A stretch of DNA of 10,501 nucleotides from JAWXBG01 sp044375415 (GTDB taxonomy: Bacteria; Bacteroidota; Bacteroidia; Flavobacteriales_D; Sanyastnellaceae), in NCBI GenBank assembly GCA_044375415.1, contig JBILMS010000087.1, positions 1 through 10,501 of the forward strand, written 5' to 3'. Within the stretch, counting starts at the first letter, position 1, and the number at the start of each line of letters is the position of its first letter. Of the stretch, positions 1 to 8,512 are shown piece by piece. A program made the position numbers and the translations under genes. The notes under the pieces were generated by a model, which worked only from the letters and a program-made list of their open reading frames with translations, had not been told where the DNA came from and did no database searches.

Positions 1-590
1 ATAGCACTCAGCTGAATAAGTACTTGGAAATCCTCGAGCAAAATCACCCGGATGAAAAAACATGGTCGAAAAACGAAAAGTTGGCGTTTTGGATTAACAC
101 CTACAACGCGTTTACGATTCGTCTGATAATTCGCAATTATCCTTGCAAAAGCATTAAAGAATTGGGAGGAAAACTATACAAAATCAATACTCCTTGGGAT
201 ATTAAATTCATCCGCATTGGCAAAGAACTTTATGATTTAAACAATATTGAACATAGCATGATTCGAAGGGTTTTTAATGATGCAAGGGTTCATTTCGCCT
301 TGAATTGTGCGAGTATTAGTTGTCCGGTTTTAGCCGGTGAAGCTTTTACCCCGGAAAAAGTAGATGAACAATTATCTCGACAAACGCGATTGTTCTTGAT
401 GGATACAACTAGAAATCGGCTATCGGCAGAGAAGGCTTCCATCTCAAAACTGTTCACCTGGTACAAAGGTGATTTTGAGAAGGACGGGACGAAATTTTAC
501 GAGTTTATCAGTGAGCACAGTTCGGTTAAACTCACTGAAAACACGGAAATCGAGTTTTTAGATTATGATTGGGCATTAAATACACAATAA
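1..590 (+). CDS. DUF547 domain protein, 5'-truncated by the window edge
   Basis: The reading frame is already open at position 3 and runs to TAA at 588-590, giving 195 visible residues. The real start lies upstream of the window; the TTG at 24 is only an internal codon. The visible protein is nearly a complete DUF547 domain. It has the WSKNEKLAFWINTYNAFTI block near residues 20-40, then HFALNCASISCPVL near residues 95-108 with its two cysteine codons at 306 and 321, and it ends in FLDYDWALN, as family members typically do. Family proteins are usually around 230-270 residues, so roughly 40-70 residues, probably including a signal peptide, are missing. The biochemical function of DUF547 is not established and I infer none. 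It is followed by about 125-225 bp of non-coding DNA with no convincing terminator, so read-through into the next gene cannot be excluded. Confidence 0.9.
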   Translation, partial: STQLNKYLEILEQNHPDEKTWSKNEKLAFWINTYNAFTIRLIIRNYPCKSIKELGGKLYKINTPWDIKFIRIGKELYDLNNIEHSMIRRVFNDARVHFALNCASISCPVLAGEAFTPEKVDEQLSRQTRLFLMDTTRNRLSAEKASISKLFTWYKGDFEKDGTKFYEFISEHSSVKLTENTEIEFLDYDWALNTQ

Positions 591-817
591 TAACATGAGA
601 TTCCATCTCTATAAACGAACCATTGGTCATACGAAATGTACAGTTTAGTCGAATGGTTGGAGCTATATGTGGAAACTTGTAACTACAATATACGAGAATC
701 GTTAAAAACAGATGTTTGGGAGGAATGAAACAATTAGCAATTGAAGTTTCCCATATGTTTAGAAAACAAGTATCAACTGTTTTGGACTCTATGAGTTATA
801 ACCGATTCTCCATCGCC

Positions 818-3800
818 ATGAAAAAAGCTACCCTGGTACTGTCAATGCTGGCACTTTTGTTAACCAGTTCTTTCGCACAAAAAGGTGCGTCTGAAGACCA
901 ACTCATTAAGGACGCCAACCAATTGTTCGAGAGCGGGCAATACCTAAAAGCGTTTCCTATGTACTCTCAATTGGTGTCGTTGTATCCACAACACCCGGAG
1001 TACAATTATCGCTTTGGCGCCTGTGCTATATATAGTGACCAGGATAAAACCAAGGCTATAAAATACCTTACCAGTGCTACCAACAAAGGTGTATCTGATC
1101 CTATGGCTTGGTATTATTTGGGAAAAGCGTACCACCTCAATTACGAATTTAAGCCTGCTATCAAGGCATACGAAGAGTTCATAGCCAAAGCGGATCCTAA
1201 ATTGGTGGAGAAGTTGAACCCTCGTCGCGATATAGAAACTTGTGTATATGGTTCAGGTCTTCTGTCGAATATTAAAGATGTAGTCGTTATCAATAAAACT
1301 GAATCTGACAAAGAGAACTTCTTTAGATATTTTAATTTGGAGGAAATCGGTGGACGTATCCTTACGGTACCAGCCGAACTCAAGACCAAAATTGACGAAA
1401 AAAGCAAAGATCCCGGAGTAATGCACTATCCGGGAAATAGCACTACTATCTTTTTCTCTAGTTATGGCAAAGACGGTGCTACAGGTAAAGACATATACAA
1501 AGCAAATATTTTACCGGATGGAAAGTTTTCTATTCCTGAAAAGTTGAACGGTGGTGTTAATACCAAATACGATGAAGACTTCTGCTTTATGCACAGCGAT
1601 GGAAAGACTTTGTACTTTTCATCAAAAGGTCATAATAGCATGGGTGGTTACGACATCTTCAAGTGTGAGTACAATGCCTCAACCAATAGTTTTGGTCAGG
1701 CAGTGAACTTAGATTTTGCGATCAATACCCCCGATGATGATATCTTCTACTGTGTAGATTCAAAAAATGAAAAAGCTTATTTCGCCAGCGCCCGCTCAAG
1801 TGATCAGGGACATATCAATGTATACAATGTAATGGTTCAAGGTATCCCCTTGAATGTTGTGTACATCAAAGGTGAATTCGTAAATGATATAAGCCCCGAT
1901 GAAAAAACAGCGGGTCTTAGAATGAAGAACATTATGAGCGGTGGAGTGGTGAGCAATGGTACATCGGATGCTTACACGGGAAAATATGTAGTATACGCTC
2001 CAAAAGGTGGACAGTATAAAATGGAGGTTCAAACGACCAACAGTCCAATCGTGCACCAAACCTTATTGGATATTCCAAGTTTTGATCATCCGGTGGCTGT
2101 TCGTCAAGAACTGCGTTTGGTGAAGGAAAATGGAGTTGAAAAGCTGATTGTAAATAATTACTTCGAAGAAATACCAAACGAAGATCTCGCTGCTTTGGCT
2201 GCCGACATGCTTCGCAAAAAAGCCCGTCTGGATGTAAATGCCGATGAAGCTTCCATGGAATTAGTTAGTTCATCTGCTGAGCCAACAGTAACCATCGAAA
2301 AAACGATGGATACAGCGCCTCTTGCAGCGGGATTCCCTGAAGGTACTACTCTTCCTCAAGTTATCTCAATGATGGAAGCAGATGTTGCTGATCTCGAAGA
2401 TTTCGTAAAATCTGCGGATCATAAATCTGATGTTGCACTTGCCTATGCACTGAAAAAACAAAGCGAAGCCGAAGCAACTCTGCGTCAAGCTGAGAATATT
2501 CGTCAGACTGCCGGTACTCCTGCATCACCGAATTATGTGAATGATATGCGCGAGTCGCATCGTCTTTCTAAGGAAGCCGAAAAACTTCGCAGTGAAGCTA
2601 CTAATTCTATGGCAGCTGCTGAATCATTAAAGATGTATCGCTCTTCCGAAAATCAACGCAAAGAAGACCTGAAACAACGCATGAATGCGATGGCAAAGGC
2701 CAACAATACCAACGACGTAAATGCTGCTTTTGCCGAATTAAAAACGGAGAAGGATCGTCAAACTGCCCTTAGAGGTGGTCAGGCAAATCCTCCTTTAGAA
2801 GAAATGAAGGCGAAATCTAAAGCCAAAGAAAGCGAAGAGAGAGCTAGTCTTGAGAAGTTGGATAGACTTAGAGACGAAGAAAAGCAAGTCATGACCGATA
2901 TGAAAATTTCGGAAGATAGAATGGCTAGTGCTAAAAAGAAAACGGATAAAGAAAATGCCGAAATCGAATATGCTACTTTGAAAAGCAAACTCGATAGTAA
3001 GCGCAGAGAGATATTGAATGAAACCATTCGTGCCGAAAAGTTGGGCAAAGAATCAATAGACAGCAAAGGCCAAGTTGAATTCTATTCGATGTTGTTGCAA
3101 GATAAAACCGATTTGGGATTGAAGTCCAAGGAACAGGTTGCACTTTCTGACCCCGAGCGAAATACGTTGAGAGCAAAACTCAAAGAAATGGATGGCAGAT
3201 TAAATGCCCTCGAAATTACCGACCCACAGATGCTTGCATTGTTAGGTGATATGGAGCAAGGAACCGAGTTGACAGCTAGTGCACAATCAACCACACCGAC
3301 AAATAACGAAGTGACCACGTCTCCTTCTGCCGGAATGAGAAGTGGAAAACAAGCCAAATTAAATCGCTATGAAGGCGATAGTAATATCATGATTGCCGGT
3401 CGTCGTATGGTACTTGCGCAGGAGGTAAACCAAGTAAACACAGAAGTATCGGCGTTGGAGAAAAAACCGGCTTCTTCACTTACGGCAGATGAAACTGCTC
3501 GTTTGGAAGAATTGAAAAAATACAGAACAGAATTGAAAGCTGAAATGGCCGGACAAGTTCTACCTTCTCCAACTGTGTCCGGTTTTGATGCCGAAGCTAC
3601 TTATGCAATGGTTGATCCTGCATATACATCGAAGAAACAAGCCATTCAAACTGGTTCTTCGAATGATGTAGAACGCGAAACGAAAGCGATGGAGTTGAAG
3701 CAATCCACGTTGATAGCTCTGAAGAAAGAACGTCAAGTGAATGCTGAGAAGGCGGCCACAGAAATTAACATGGATAAAGCTACTCAACTTGCATCGAGAG

Positions 3801-6679
3801 ATATGCAATTGGATGCAGCCATTGCCGGTTTGGAAAAGGACTTGAACAATGTGAATGCCATTAAAGCAGCTTATGAAACGGAAAACAAAGACATCATCGA
3901 AAATGATGCCTTGATTCAGGAAAAATTAAAAACTCAGGTTGATCTTACTGAAACATACGTTGCAGGTTTGAATCAAATGGAAGCTTCTAAAAAGGTGGTT
4001 TTAAACAATACAACAGATCCTGAAGAAGCAAAGGCAATTGAAAAATCACTCGCTGATATAGCTTCTGAAAAAACGTTGGCAGAGTCGAGGTTGAGCAGTT
4101 ACCAAAATGATCTTGATCTGACTATGGCCGCTTCCGGTCCAACTCCAGCCGCAGCTGCTGGGAAAAAGCAGGAACCCGTGGAACAGAATATAGAAGATGT
4201 AGTTCGCCAGGAAGATGCGCGCTTTAGCTTCGATAAACCTGCTATTAAGGGTGACGATGAAGAATCTGCTAGTAAAGTTGAGAAGGATTCTGAGACCGTG
4301 CAGGCTGTGTTTAAACCTGTGAAAGAAGATGAGTCAATATACGCTTATGAAAGTGGCGCATTAGATGAACTTACCTATAAATATTCGGCAGATTCAGTGC
4401 AGTTGAAAAACCGCGATAAGATCGTTGAATTGCAGGATAATATTTTCTTGATCGAAGCCGAAATTGAAAATGAAAAAAATCCAATTAAGCAGAAGAAACT
4501 GGACAGAGATGCGGAAAAGCTCTACTTGAAAAAATCTTTGTTAGAAATTGGCAATGCTGAAAATGTGGCTAAAATGACCCGTCATGAATTCGATGAGCGC
4601 TTTGCTGAAGTTCAAAAATTGAATACGGCAAATAAGTCGAAAATCGATAGTCGTGTGATGTTGAAGGATGAGGTAAAATCATTATTCAATAAGGCGAAAG
4701 ATGAAATGGAAGATGCTGCTATCCTCAGAAAGCGCGCTTATCCTGTTGTCGACGATATCGAGAAAAACGATTTCTTTAGAAGAGCTTTCGCAAAAGAAAT
4801 GTATGCGATCAGTCTTTTGAAACAAGTAGAAGGAATACACGAAAATCTGGATTTGATGCTTCAGTATGATGATCAGCAGTTAACAGCTCTTCGTTATGGT
4901 AAACTCGAAATATTTGATAAGCCTGAACTTGCTGAAGTTACTCCGACGACAAAACCTCTTCCGGTTGCGGATGAGGGTGTAAAGATTGATTCCAAGTCGG
5001 TGTCTTCTTCAACATCTCCAAGTAATGCGGTAAATTCTTCATCTGTTGCTGCTGCTAAAACAACGACAACACCGCCTGCTTCCGGAAAAACAACGACTAC
5101 GCCTATTGCGGGTTCACAACCAACTACAACCACAAATACACCGGCCAATACAGTTGAAAATCGCACGGCCACAGGTGCAACGAATACTGTTGCTTCCTCC
5201 AAGTCTAGTGTCCCTGTAACACAAGCTCCAAAGGCTGAAATTATAGAGTCAACTACACTTACGACAACCTCTCGTTCGGCAGATGATATAGCAACAACTG
5301 TGATAAGCAATCCGAGTTCAGGAATCGAAAGCAAGGATGCATTGCTGAATTCAAGTGAATTCAAAAACTATGTTTCAATGTTAGACGAAGCCGCCGGAAT
5401 GGATCAGCAGCGTATGGATATGATTCGTGAGCGCAATGCAATAGCCGGCGAAAACAATACTATTGCCGATCAGATTGCAGCTATCGAAGTAGCGAAAGCA
5501 AACGCCTCAACTCCCGAAGAAAAGGCAGCACTTCAAAAGCAAATCGACAAACTTGCCGAGGAGCATAGTTCTAATCTCAATTTGATCCGTAACATGGACA
5601 TGGAGATCGCGGCTTTGGCGAACAAAATCAGAACTCTGAATGGTAAGTCGGATGATATCTACAAGAAGATGTCTTCGGGTGAATTTAATTCATCTCTTGT
5701 GACAGTTACCACGACGACAACTACCAGAAGCGCTAGCTCTGAGAGTTCTTCAGCCGGAACTTCTATGGCAACAAAAGCGTCACCTTCATCTGCGGGTTCA
5801 GAGTCGGGCTCTATGAGTGGTGCCAGAGCATCTGCCGGAGCATACAGTGCTTCCGAAGCTAGTTCAATGCTTTTCAACTTCCCGGATGTACTCGAAAAGG
5901 ATCTTTTCCTAATGACAAATAGCTCGGTTTATTCATCCGGAAGTCCAATTCCTGTTAATGCAGAAATGCCTAAAGGAGTTTACTACAAAGTACAGGTGGG
6001 TGCGTTTAGAAACAATATTCCACAAAACTTGTACGACGAATTTGCTCCTGTCAGTGGAGAGACTCTCACGAATGGAATTACACGTTATACTGCCGGATTC
6101 TTTATGTCTTATGAGAATGCAGACAAGACGAAAAAGGATATTCGCAACATCGGATATTCAGACGCGTTTGTCGTTGCTTTCCGCGATGGTAAAAGGATTC
6201 CATTGTACGAGGCGATGGGTATGACTGAAGGAGACTTCCAAGCTTCCGTTGAAAAAGAATATGTACACGGTGACGGCGGTAAAAAGCCGGAATCGGCAAA
6301 TGTTTCGGACGACGCTAGTACCAATAGGAGTGGAGACTACTACAGAAAATATCCGAATGCGGCCAAAGCAAATCAAATAGAAGAAATGTCTGGTTTATTC
6401 TTTACGGTTCAGGTCGGTGTTTATACCAAGCCGGTACCTGCGACAAGTTTATACAATATGTCTCCGTTGAATTCTGAATTGACGGCAAACAAAAAGATTC
6501 GATACAGTTCAGGTGCCTACAACAATATGCAGGATGCTGTAGACAAAAGAGGAGAAGCCCGTCGTGCGGGAATCTCTGATGCTTTTATCACGGCTTATTA
6601 CAATGGAAAAAGAATCACTCTTTCCGAAGCAGACAAACTGATAAAAGAAAATGGATCAAGTATTTTCATAACGAAATAG
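818..6679 (+). CDS. Giant TPR / PD40 / coiled-coil / tandem SPOR envelope protein
   Basis: This secreted protein has about 1953 residues counted from the ATG at 818. That start gives a textbook signal peptide (MKKATLVLSMLALLLTSSFA, then QKG) with no lipobox cysteine. The frame is open back to TTG 716, with other starts at ATG 725 and ATG 791. Domains in order: TPR-like helices (about residues 28-125); PD40/WD40-like propeller blades with TIFFSSYGKDG and TLYFSSKGHNSMGGYDIF (about 200-340); a carboxypeptidase-regulatory-like beta domain (about 346-420); a Glu/Lys/Ala-rich coiled-coil region (about 520-1625) broken by Ser/Thr/Pro linkers (about 1388-1471 and 1625-1685); and two SPOR-like domains (about 1720-1800 and 1859-1940). 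TPR-PD40-CRD resembles the T9SS protein PorE, but the OmpA-like domain is absent. SPOR domains are known to bind denuded peptidoglycan glycans, so I infer a periplasmic scaffold tied to the cell wall. A coiled-coil structural or motility-related role is also possible. A strong terminator follows 15 bp after the stop. Confidence 0.88.
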   Translation: MKKATLVLSMLALLLTSSFAQKGASEDQLIKDANQLFESGQYLKAFPMYSQLVSLYPQHPEYNYRFGACAIYSDQDKTKAIKYLTSATNKGVSDPMAWYYLGKAYHLNYEFKPAIKAYEEFIAKADPKLVEKLNPRRDIETCVYGSGLLSNIKDVVVINKTESDKENFFRYFNLEEIGGRILTVPAELKTKIDEKSKDPGVMHYPGNSTTIFFSSYGKDGATGKDIYKANILPDGKFSIPEKLNGGVNTKYDEDFCFMHSDGKTLYFSSKGHNSMGGYDIFKCEYNASTNSFGQAVNLDFAINTPDDDIFYCVDSKNEKAYFASARSSDQGHINVYNVMVQGIPLNVVYIKGEFVNDISPDEKTAGLRMKNIMSGGVVSNGTSDAYTGKYVVYAPKGGQYKMEVQTTNSPIVHQTLLDIPSFDHPVAVRQELRLVKENGVEKLIVNNYFEEIPNEDLAALAADMLRKKARLDVNADEASMELVSSSAEPTVTIEKTMDTAPLAAGFPEGTTLPQVISMMEADVADLEDFVKSADHKSDVALAYALKKQSEAEATLRQAENIRQTAGTPASPNYVNDMRESHRLSKEAEKLRSEATNSMAAAESLKMYRSSENQRKEDLKQRMNAMAKANNTNDVNAAFAELKTEKDRQTALRGGQANPPLEEMKAKSKAKESEERASLEKLDRLRDEEKQVMTDMKISEDRMASAKKKTDKENAEIEYATLKSKLDSKRREILNETIRAEKLGKESIDSKGQVEFYSMLLQDKTDLGLKSKEQVALSDPERNTLRAKLKEMDGRLNALEITDPQMLALLGDMEQGTELTASAQSTTPTNNEVTTSPSAGMRSGKQAKLNRYEGDSNIMIAGRRMVLAQEVNQVNTEVSALEKKPASSLTADETARLEELKKYRTELKAEMAGQVLPSPTVSGFDAEATYAMVDPAYTSKKQAIQTGSSNDVERETKAMELKQSTLIALKKERQVNAEKAATEINMDKATQLASRDMQLDAAIAGLEKDLNNVNAIKAAYETENKDIIENDALIQEKLKTQVDLTETYVAGLNQMEASKKVVLNNTTDPEEAKAIEKSLADIASEKTLAESRLSSYQNDLDLTMAASGPTPAAAAGKKQEPVEQNIEDVVRQEDARFSFDKPAIKGDDEESASKVEKDSETVQAVFKPVKEDESIYAYESGALDELTYKYSADSVQLKNRDKIVELQDNIFLIEAEIENEKNPIKQKKLDRDAEKLYLKKSLLEIGNAENVAKMTRHEFDERFAEVQKLNTANKSKIDSRVMLKDEVKSLFNKAKDEMEDAAILRKRAYPVVDDIEKNDFFRRAFAKEMYAISLLKQVEGIHENLDLMLQYDDQQLTALRYGKLEIFDKPELAEVTPTTKPLPVADEGVKIDSKSVSSSTSPSNAVNSSSVAAAKTTTTPPASGKTTTTPIAGSQPTTTTNTPANTVENRTATGATNTVASSKSSVPVTQAPKAEIIESTTLTTTSRSADDIATTVISNPSSGIESKDALLNSSEFKNYVSMLDEAAGMDQQRMDMIRERNAIAGENNTIADQIAAIEVAKANASTPEEKAALQKQIDKLAEEHSSNLNLIRNMDMEIAALANKIRTLNGKSDDIYKKMSSGEFNSSLVTVTTTTTTRSASSESSSAGTSMATKASPSSAGSESGSMSGARASAGAYSASEASSMLFNFPDVLEKDLFLMTNSSVYSSGSPIPVNAEMPKGVYYKVQVGAFRNNIPQNLYDEFAPVSGETLTNGITRYTAGFFMSYENADKTKKDIRNIGYSDAFVVAFRDGKRIPLYEAMGMTEGDFQASVEKEYVHGDGGKKPESANVSDDASTNRSGDYYRKYPNAAKANQIEEMSGLFFTVQVGVYTKPVPATSLYNMSPLNSELTANKKIRYSSGAYNNMQDAVDKRGEARRAGISDAFITAYYNGKRITLSEADKLIKENGSSIFITK
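5975..6640 (+). repeat. Diverged duplication of a SPOR-like domain inside the giant gene
   Basis: Two units lie at about 5975-6216 and 6392-6640. They share, in order, VQVG followed by an aromatic residue, a P-x-x-LY-like segment, an (I)RY-x-x-G core, a G-x-SDAF block, and GKRI followed by L-x-EA. The spacing is similar in both and the surrounding residues differ. This fits an old internal duplication. The linker between the units is charged and rich in Asn, Ser and Gly. Confidence 0.75.
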
Positions 6680-6693
6680 TGCTTTAACCTTCT

Positions 6694-6722
6694 AAGAGAC
6701 CCCGGTTCATCCGGGGTTTTTT
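6694..6722 (+). terminator. Intrinsic terminator after the giant envelope gene
   Basis: A perfect 7-bp GC-rich stem, ACCCCGG (6699-6705) with CCGGGGT (6711-6717), encloses the 5-nt loop TTCAT. It is followed directly by T residues to 6722. Upstream AAGAG can extend the pairing into the T tract through A-T and G-T pairs. It starts 15 bp after the TAG stop at 6677-6679. This is a canonical Rho-independent terminator and it separates the upstream gene from the lamin-tail gene. Confidence 0.93.
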
Positions 6723-6789
6723 ATTTTAAATCCACGGCACTCGATTCCATTATCTTCGGGTTTTTATCAAAATGTTTGTACGAACTCGG

Positions 6790-6820
6790 GTTGAACAATG
6801 AATATTTTACACTTACTTTG
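6790..6820 (+). promoter_or_regulatory. Candidate Bacteroidota-type promoter of the lamin-tail gene
   Basis: A GTTG at 6790-6793 (the -33 element) is followed after exactly 19 nt by TTACTTTG at 6813-6820. That sequence matches the Bacteroidota -7 consensus TAnnTTTG except for one base. The predicted transcription start near 6826-6828 leaves a leader of about 27 nt before the ATG at 6855. An A-rich stretch (ACCACAAAATAAT) lies just before the start codon instead of a Shine-Dalgarno sequence, as is usual in this phylum. Position between a terminator and a gene start supports the call; no experiment does. Confidence 0.55.
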
Positions 6821-6854
6821 CTTTCCCTTCACATTAGAATAACCACAAAATAAT

Positions 6855-8507
6855 ATGTACAAAAGAGTTTTACGTTCCGCTGTTGTCTTAGTAGCTGCCT
6901 ATTTCTTTTCAAATCAACTGATTGCACAGAATTTAAAGATCAATGAGATCATGGCAAGCAATCAAACCGGAGAGTGGGATGATTTTTTTGAATACGACGA
7001 CTGGATCGAGATATACAACTCAGGTCCTATTACGAATTTGGCAGGTTATTATTTGACTGATGACCCCGATTCGTTGGATAAGTGGCTGATTCCAAGTACC
7101 AATCTCGGCGTTACAGCTATTTTACCTAACAATCACCTTATTTTTTGGTTGGATAAAGATCCGGAACAGGGCGAGGATCATGTGGATTTTCGTCTTTCCG
7201 GGGACGGTGAAACAGTGATGTTAGTTGATCCGGATGGTGTAACCATAATCGACCAAATCACCTTTCCCTTGATGGCTGATGATATTTCGTACGGAAGAGT
7301 AACCGATGGAGCTGCTGATTGGCAGTATTTCAATAACGTGACGTTCGATGCACCCAATGGCGAAATAGCCCAAAGTACACAAGTACTGTTTATCAATGAA
7401 GTTCAGACCAACAATGTAAGCACCTACGACGATCTGATGGGAGATTTTGATCAGTGGTTTGAAATTTATAATCCGAATAATTTTCAAGTTAATGTAGCCG
7501 GTTATTATGTCTCTATTAATGGCAATCCGACGCAATTTCTGATTCCAAATACAAATCCTTATCGAACTGTCATCCCGGCTAATGGATTCATTCTGATTTG
7601 GTGTGATAATGAACCTTTGGAAGATTCGAACCACACGGATTTCACATTAAGTACTTCCGGTGGAACTATTGTATTAACCGGTCCCGATGCGACTACAACA
7701 GTTGACTCTTATACGTATAGTGCCATGGCAGCCGATGCTTCGTATGGAAGATCTAGTGATGGTTCGCCTTCCAGTATTATTTTTAACGAACCGACTCCAC
7801 GTGTTTCCAATACATTGATTCTAATTGAACCGGCTCTCGTTTATATAAACGAAATAATGGCAGCGAATCAAAACGATGTAGAAGATAATGCCGGTGAGAA
7901 AGAGGACTGGATTGAGATTTACAATCCAAACAATTTTGATGTTAATCTTTCAGGTTACTACCTTTCGGACAATCCCGACAATCCAATGAAATGGCAAATA
8001 CCATCCACTTATCCTGATTCCGTAACCGTAGAGGCTAATAGTTGGATGTTGTTTTATCCGGATGAAGACATGACTCAGGGTGTACTTCACGCAAGTTTTA
8101 GATTGAGCAATAACGGTGAGTGGCTTGGTCTGTATTCTCAAGATGGTTATTCTCTTGCCGACGAAATTGAGTGGGCTCACATTGATCCGGATACTAGTTA
8201 TGGTCGCATTACCGATGGAAATGAAAGTTGGTGGATGTTTACAGGTACAACACCGGACGCATCAAACAATGAAGGTGTTTTAAATGTGGATGAGGAAGAA
8301 CAAGATCAATTTATGATGGCCTTTTATCCAAACCCGGCGAATGATATTATTTATTTCAGAAAACCTACCGACTTCGTATTGTACAGTGCGGATGGACGGC
8401 TTCTAAAATCTGTCCGAAATATCACGTCCTATGACATCAGTGATTTGAGTAATGGCCTTTATCTTATTCGAAGTGGAAATACAAGCGAGGTACTTATAAA
8501 AAACTAG
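6855..8507 (+). CDS. Secreted protein with three lamin-tail domains and a T9SS sorting domain
   Basis: The ATG at 6855 gives a 550-residue protein beginning with a signal peptide (MYKRVLRSAV, a hydrophobic core, then LIAQN, with cleavage near residue 24). Three lamin-tail (LTD-type) Ig-like domains follow at about 27-170, 177-318 and 328-473. Each starts with a (I/V)NE(I/V) strand, then (D/Q)W(I/F)EIYN, then GYY(L/V)S or GYYLT, then an (F)xLS strand, and closes with a (S)YGR-x-x-DG turn. The last ~65 residues (about 486-550) are a T9SS type A sorting domain, with FYPNPANDI, the LYSADGRLL strand, ISDLSNGLYLI and the terminal VLIKN. It is therefore predicted to pass the inner membrane by Sec and the outer membrane by the T9SS. 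In bacteria, lamin-tail domains occur on secreted proteins, often with nucleases or CotH-like proteins. No catalytic domain is visible here, so an adhesive or structural role is only an inference. Confidence 0.92.
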   Translation: MYKRVLRSAVVLVAAYFFSNQLIAQNLKINEIMASNQTGEWDDFFEYDDWIEIYNSGPITNLAGYYLTDDPDSLDKWLIPSTNLGVTAILPNNHLIFWLDKDPEQGEDHVDFRLSGDGETVMLVDPDGVTIIDQITFPLMADDISYGRVTDGAADWQYFNNVTFDAPNGEIAQSTQVLFINEVQTNNVSTYDDLMGDFDQWFEIYNPNNFQVNVAGYYVSINGNPTQFLIPNTNPYRTVIPANGFILIWCDNEPLEDSNHTDFTLSTSGGTIVLTGPDATTTVDSYTYSAMAADASYGRSSDGSPSSIIFNEPTPRVSNTLILIEPALVYINEIMAANQNDVEDNAGEKEDWIEIYNPNNFDVNLSGYYLSDNPDNPMKWQIPSTYPDSVTVEANSWMLFYPDEDMTQGVLHASFRLSNNGEWLGLYSQDGYSLADEIEWAHIDPDTSYGRITDGNESWWMFTGTTPDASNNEGVLNVDEEEQDQFMMAFYPNPANDIIYFRKPTDFVLYSADGRLLKSVRNITSYDISDLSNGLYLIRSGNTSEVLIKN

Positions 8508-8512
8508 TGACC

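Noticed and set aside
24..26. TTG as the start codon of the DUF547 gene
   Set aside because: The frame is open to the left edge and the residues before it already fit the DUF547 N-terminal region, so the gene starts outside the window.
616..658. Inverted repeat AACCATT / AATGGTT between the DUF547 gene and the giant gene
   Set aside because: The arms are only 7 bp across a 27-nt loop, with low GC content and no T run after the second arm, so it is not a convincing terminator or operator.
657..718. Possible promoter for the giant gene (TTGG near 657, TTG near 677, GATGTTTG at 711-718)
   Set aside because: GATGTTTG is close to the -7 consensus, but no TTG lies 17-23 nt upstream of it, and the TTG sites have no matching -7 element at the right distance.
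4894..5364. A 156-residue minus-strand open frame rich in Val, Ala and Glu
   Set aside because: It is the antisense shadow of the Ser/Thr/Pro-rich linker of the giant gene. Repetitive Thr and Ala codons read backwards give Val and Gly runs, with no start context or domain.
5958..6224. An 88-residue plus-strand open frame in another frame of the giant gene
   Set aside because: It overlaps the first SPOR-like domain completely, and its product resembles no family.
7221..7634. A 137-residue minus-strand open frame
   Set aside because: It lies wholly inside the lamin-tail gene, has Ile/Arg-rich composition without any recognisable motif, and the plus-strand frame has clear domain evidence.
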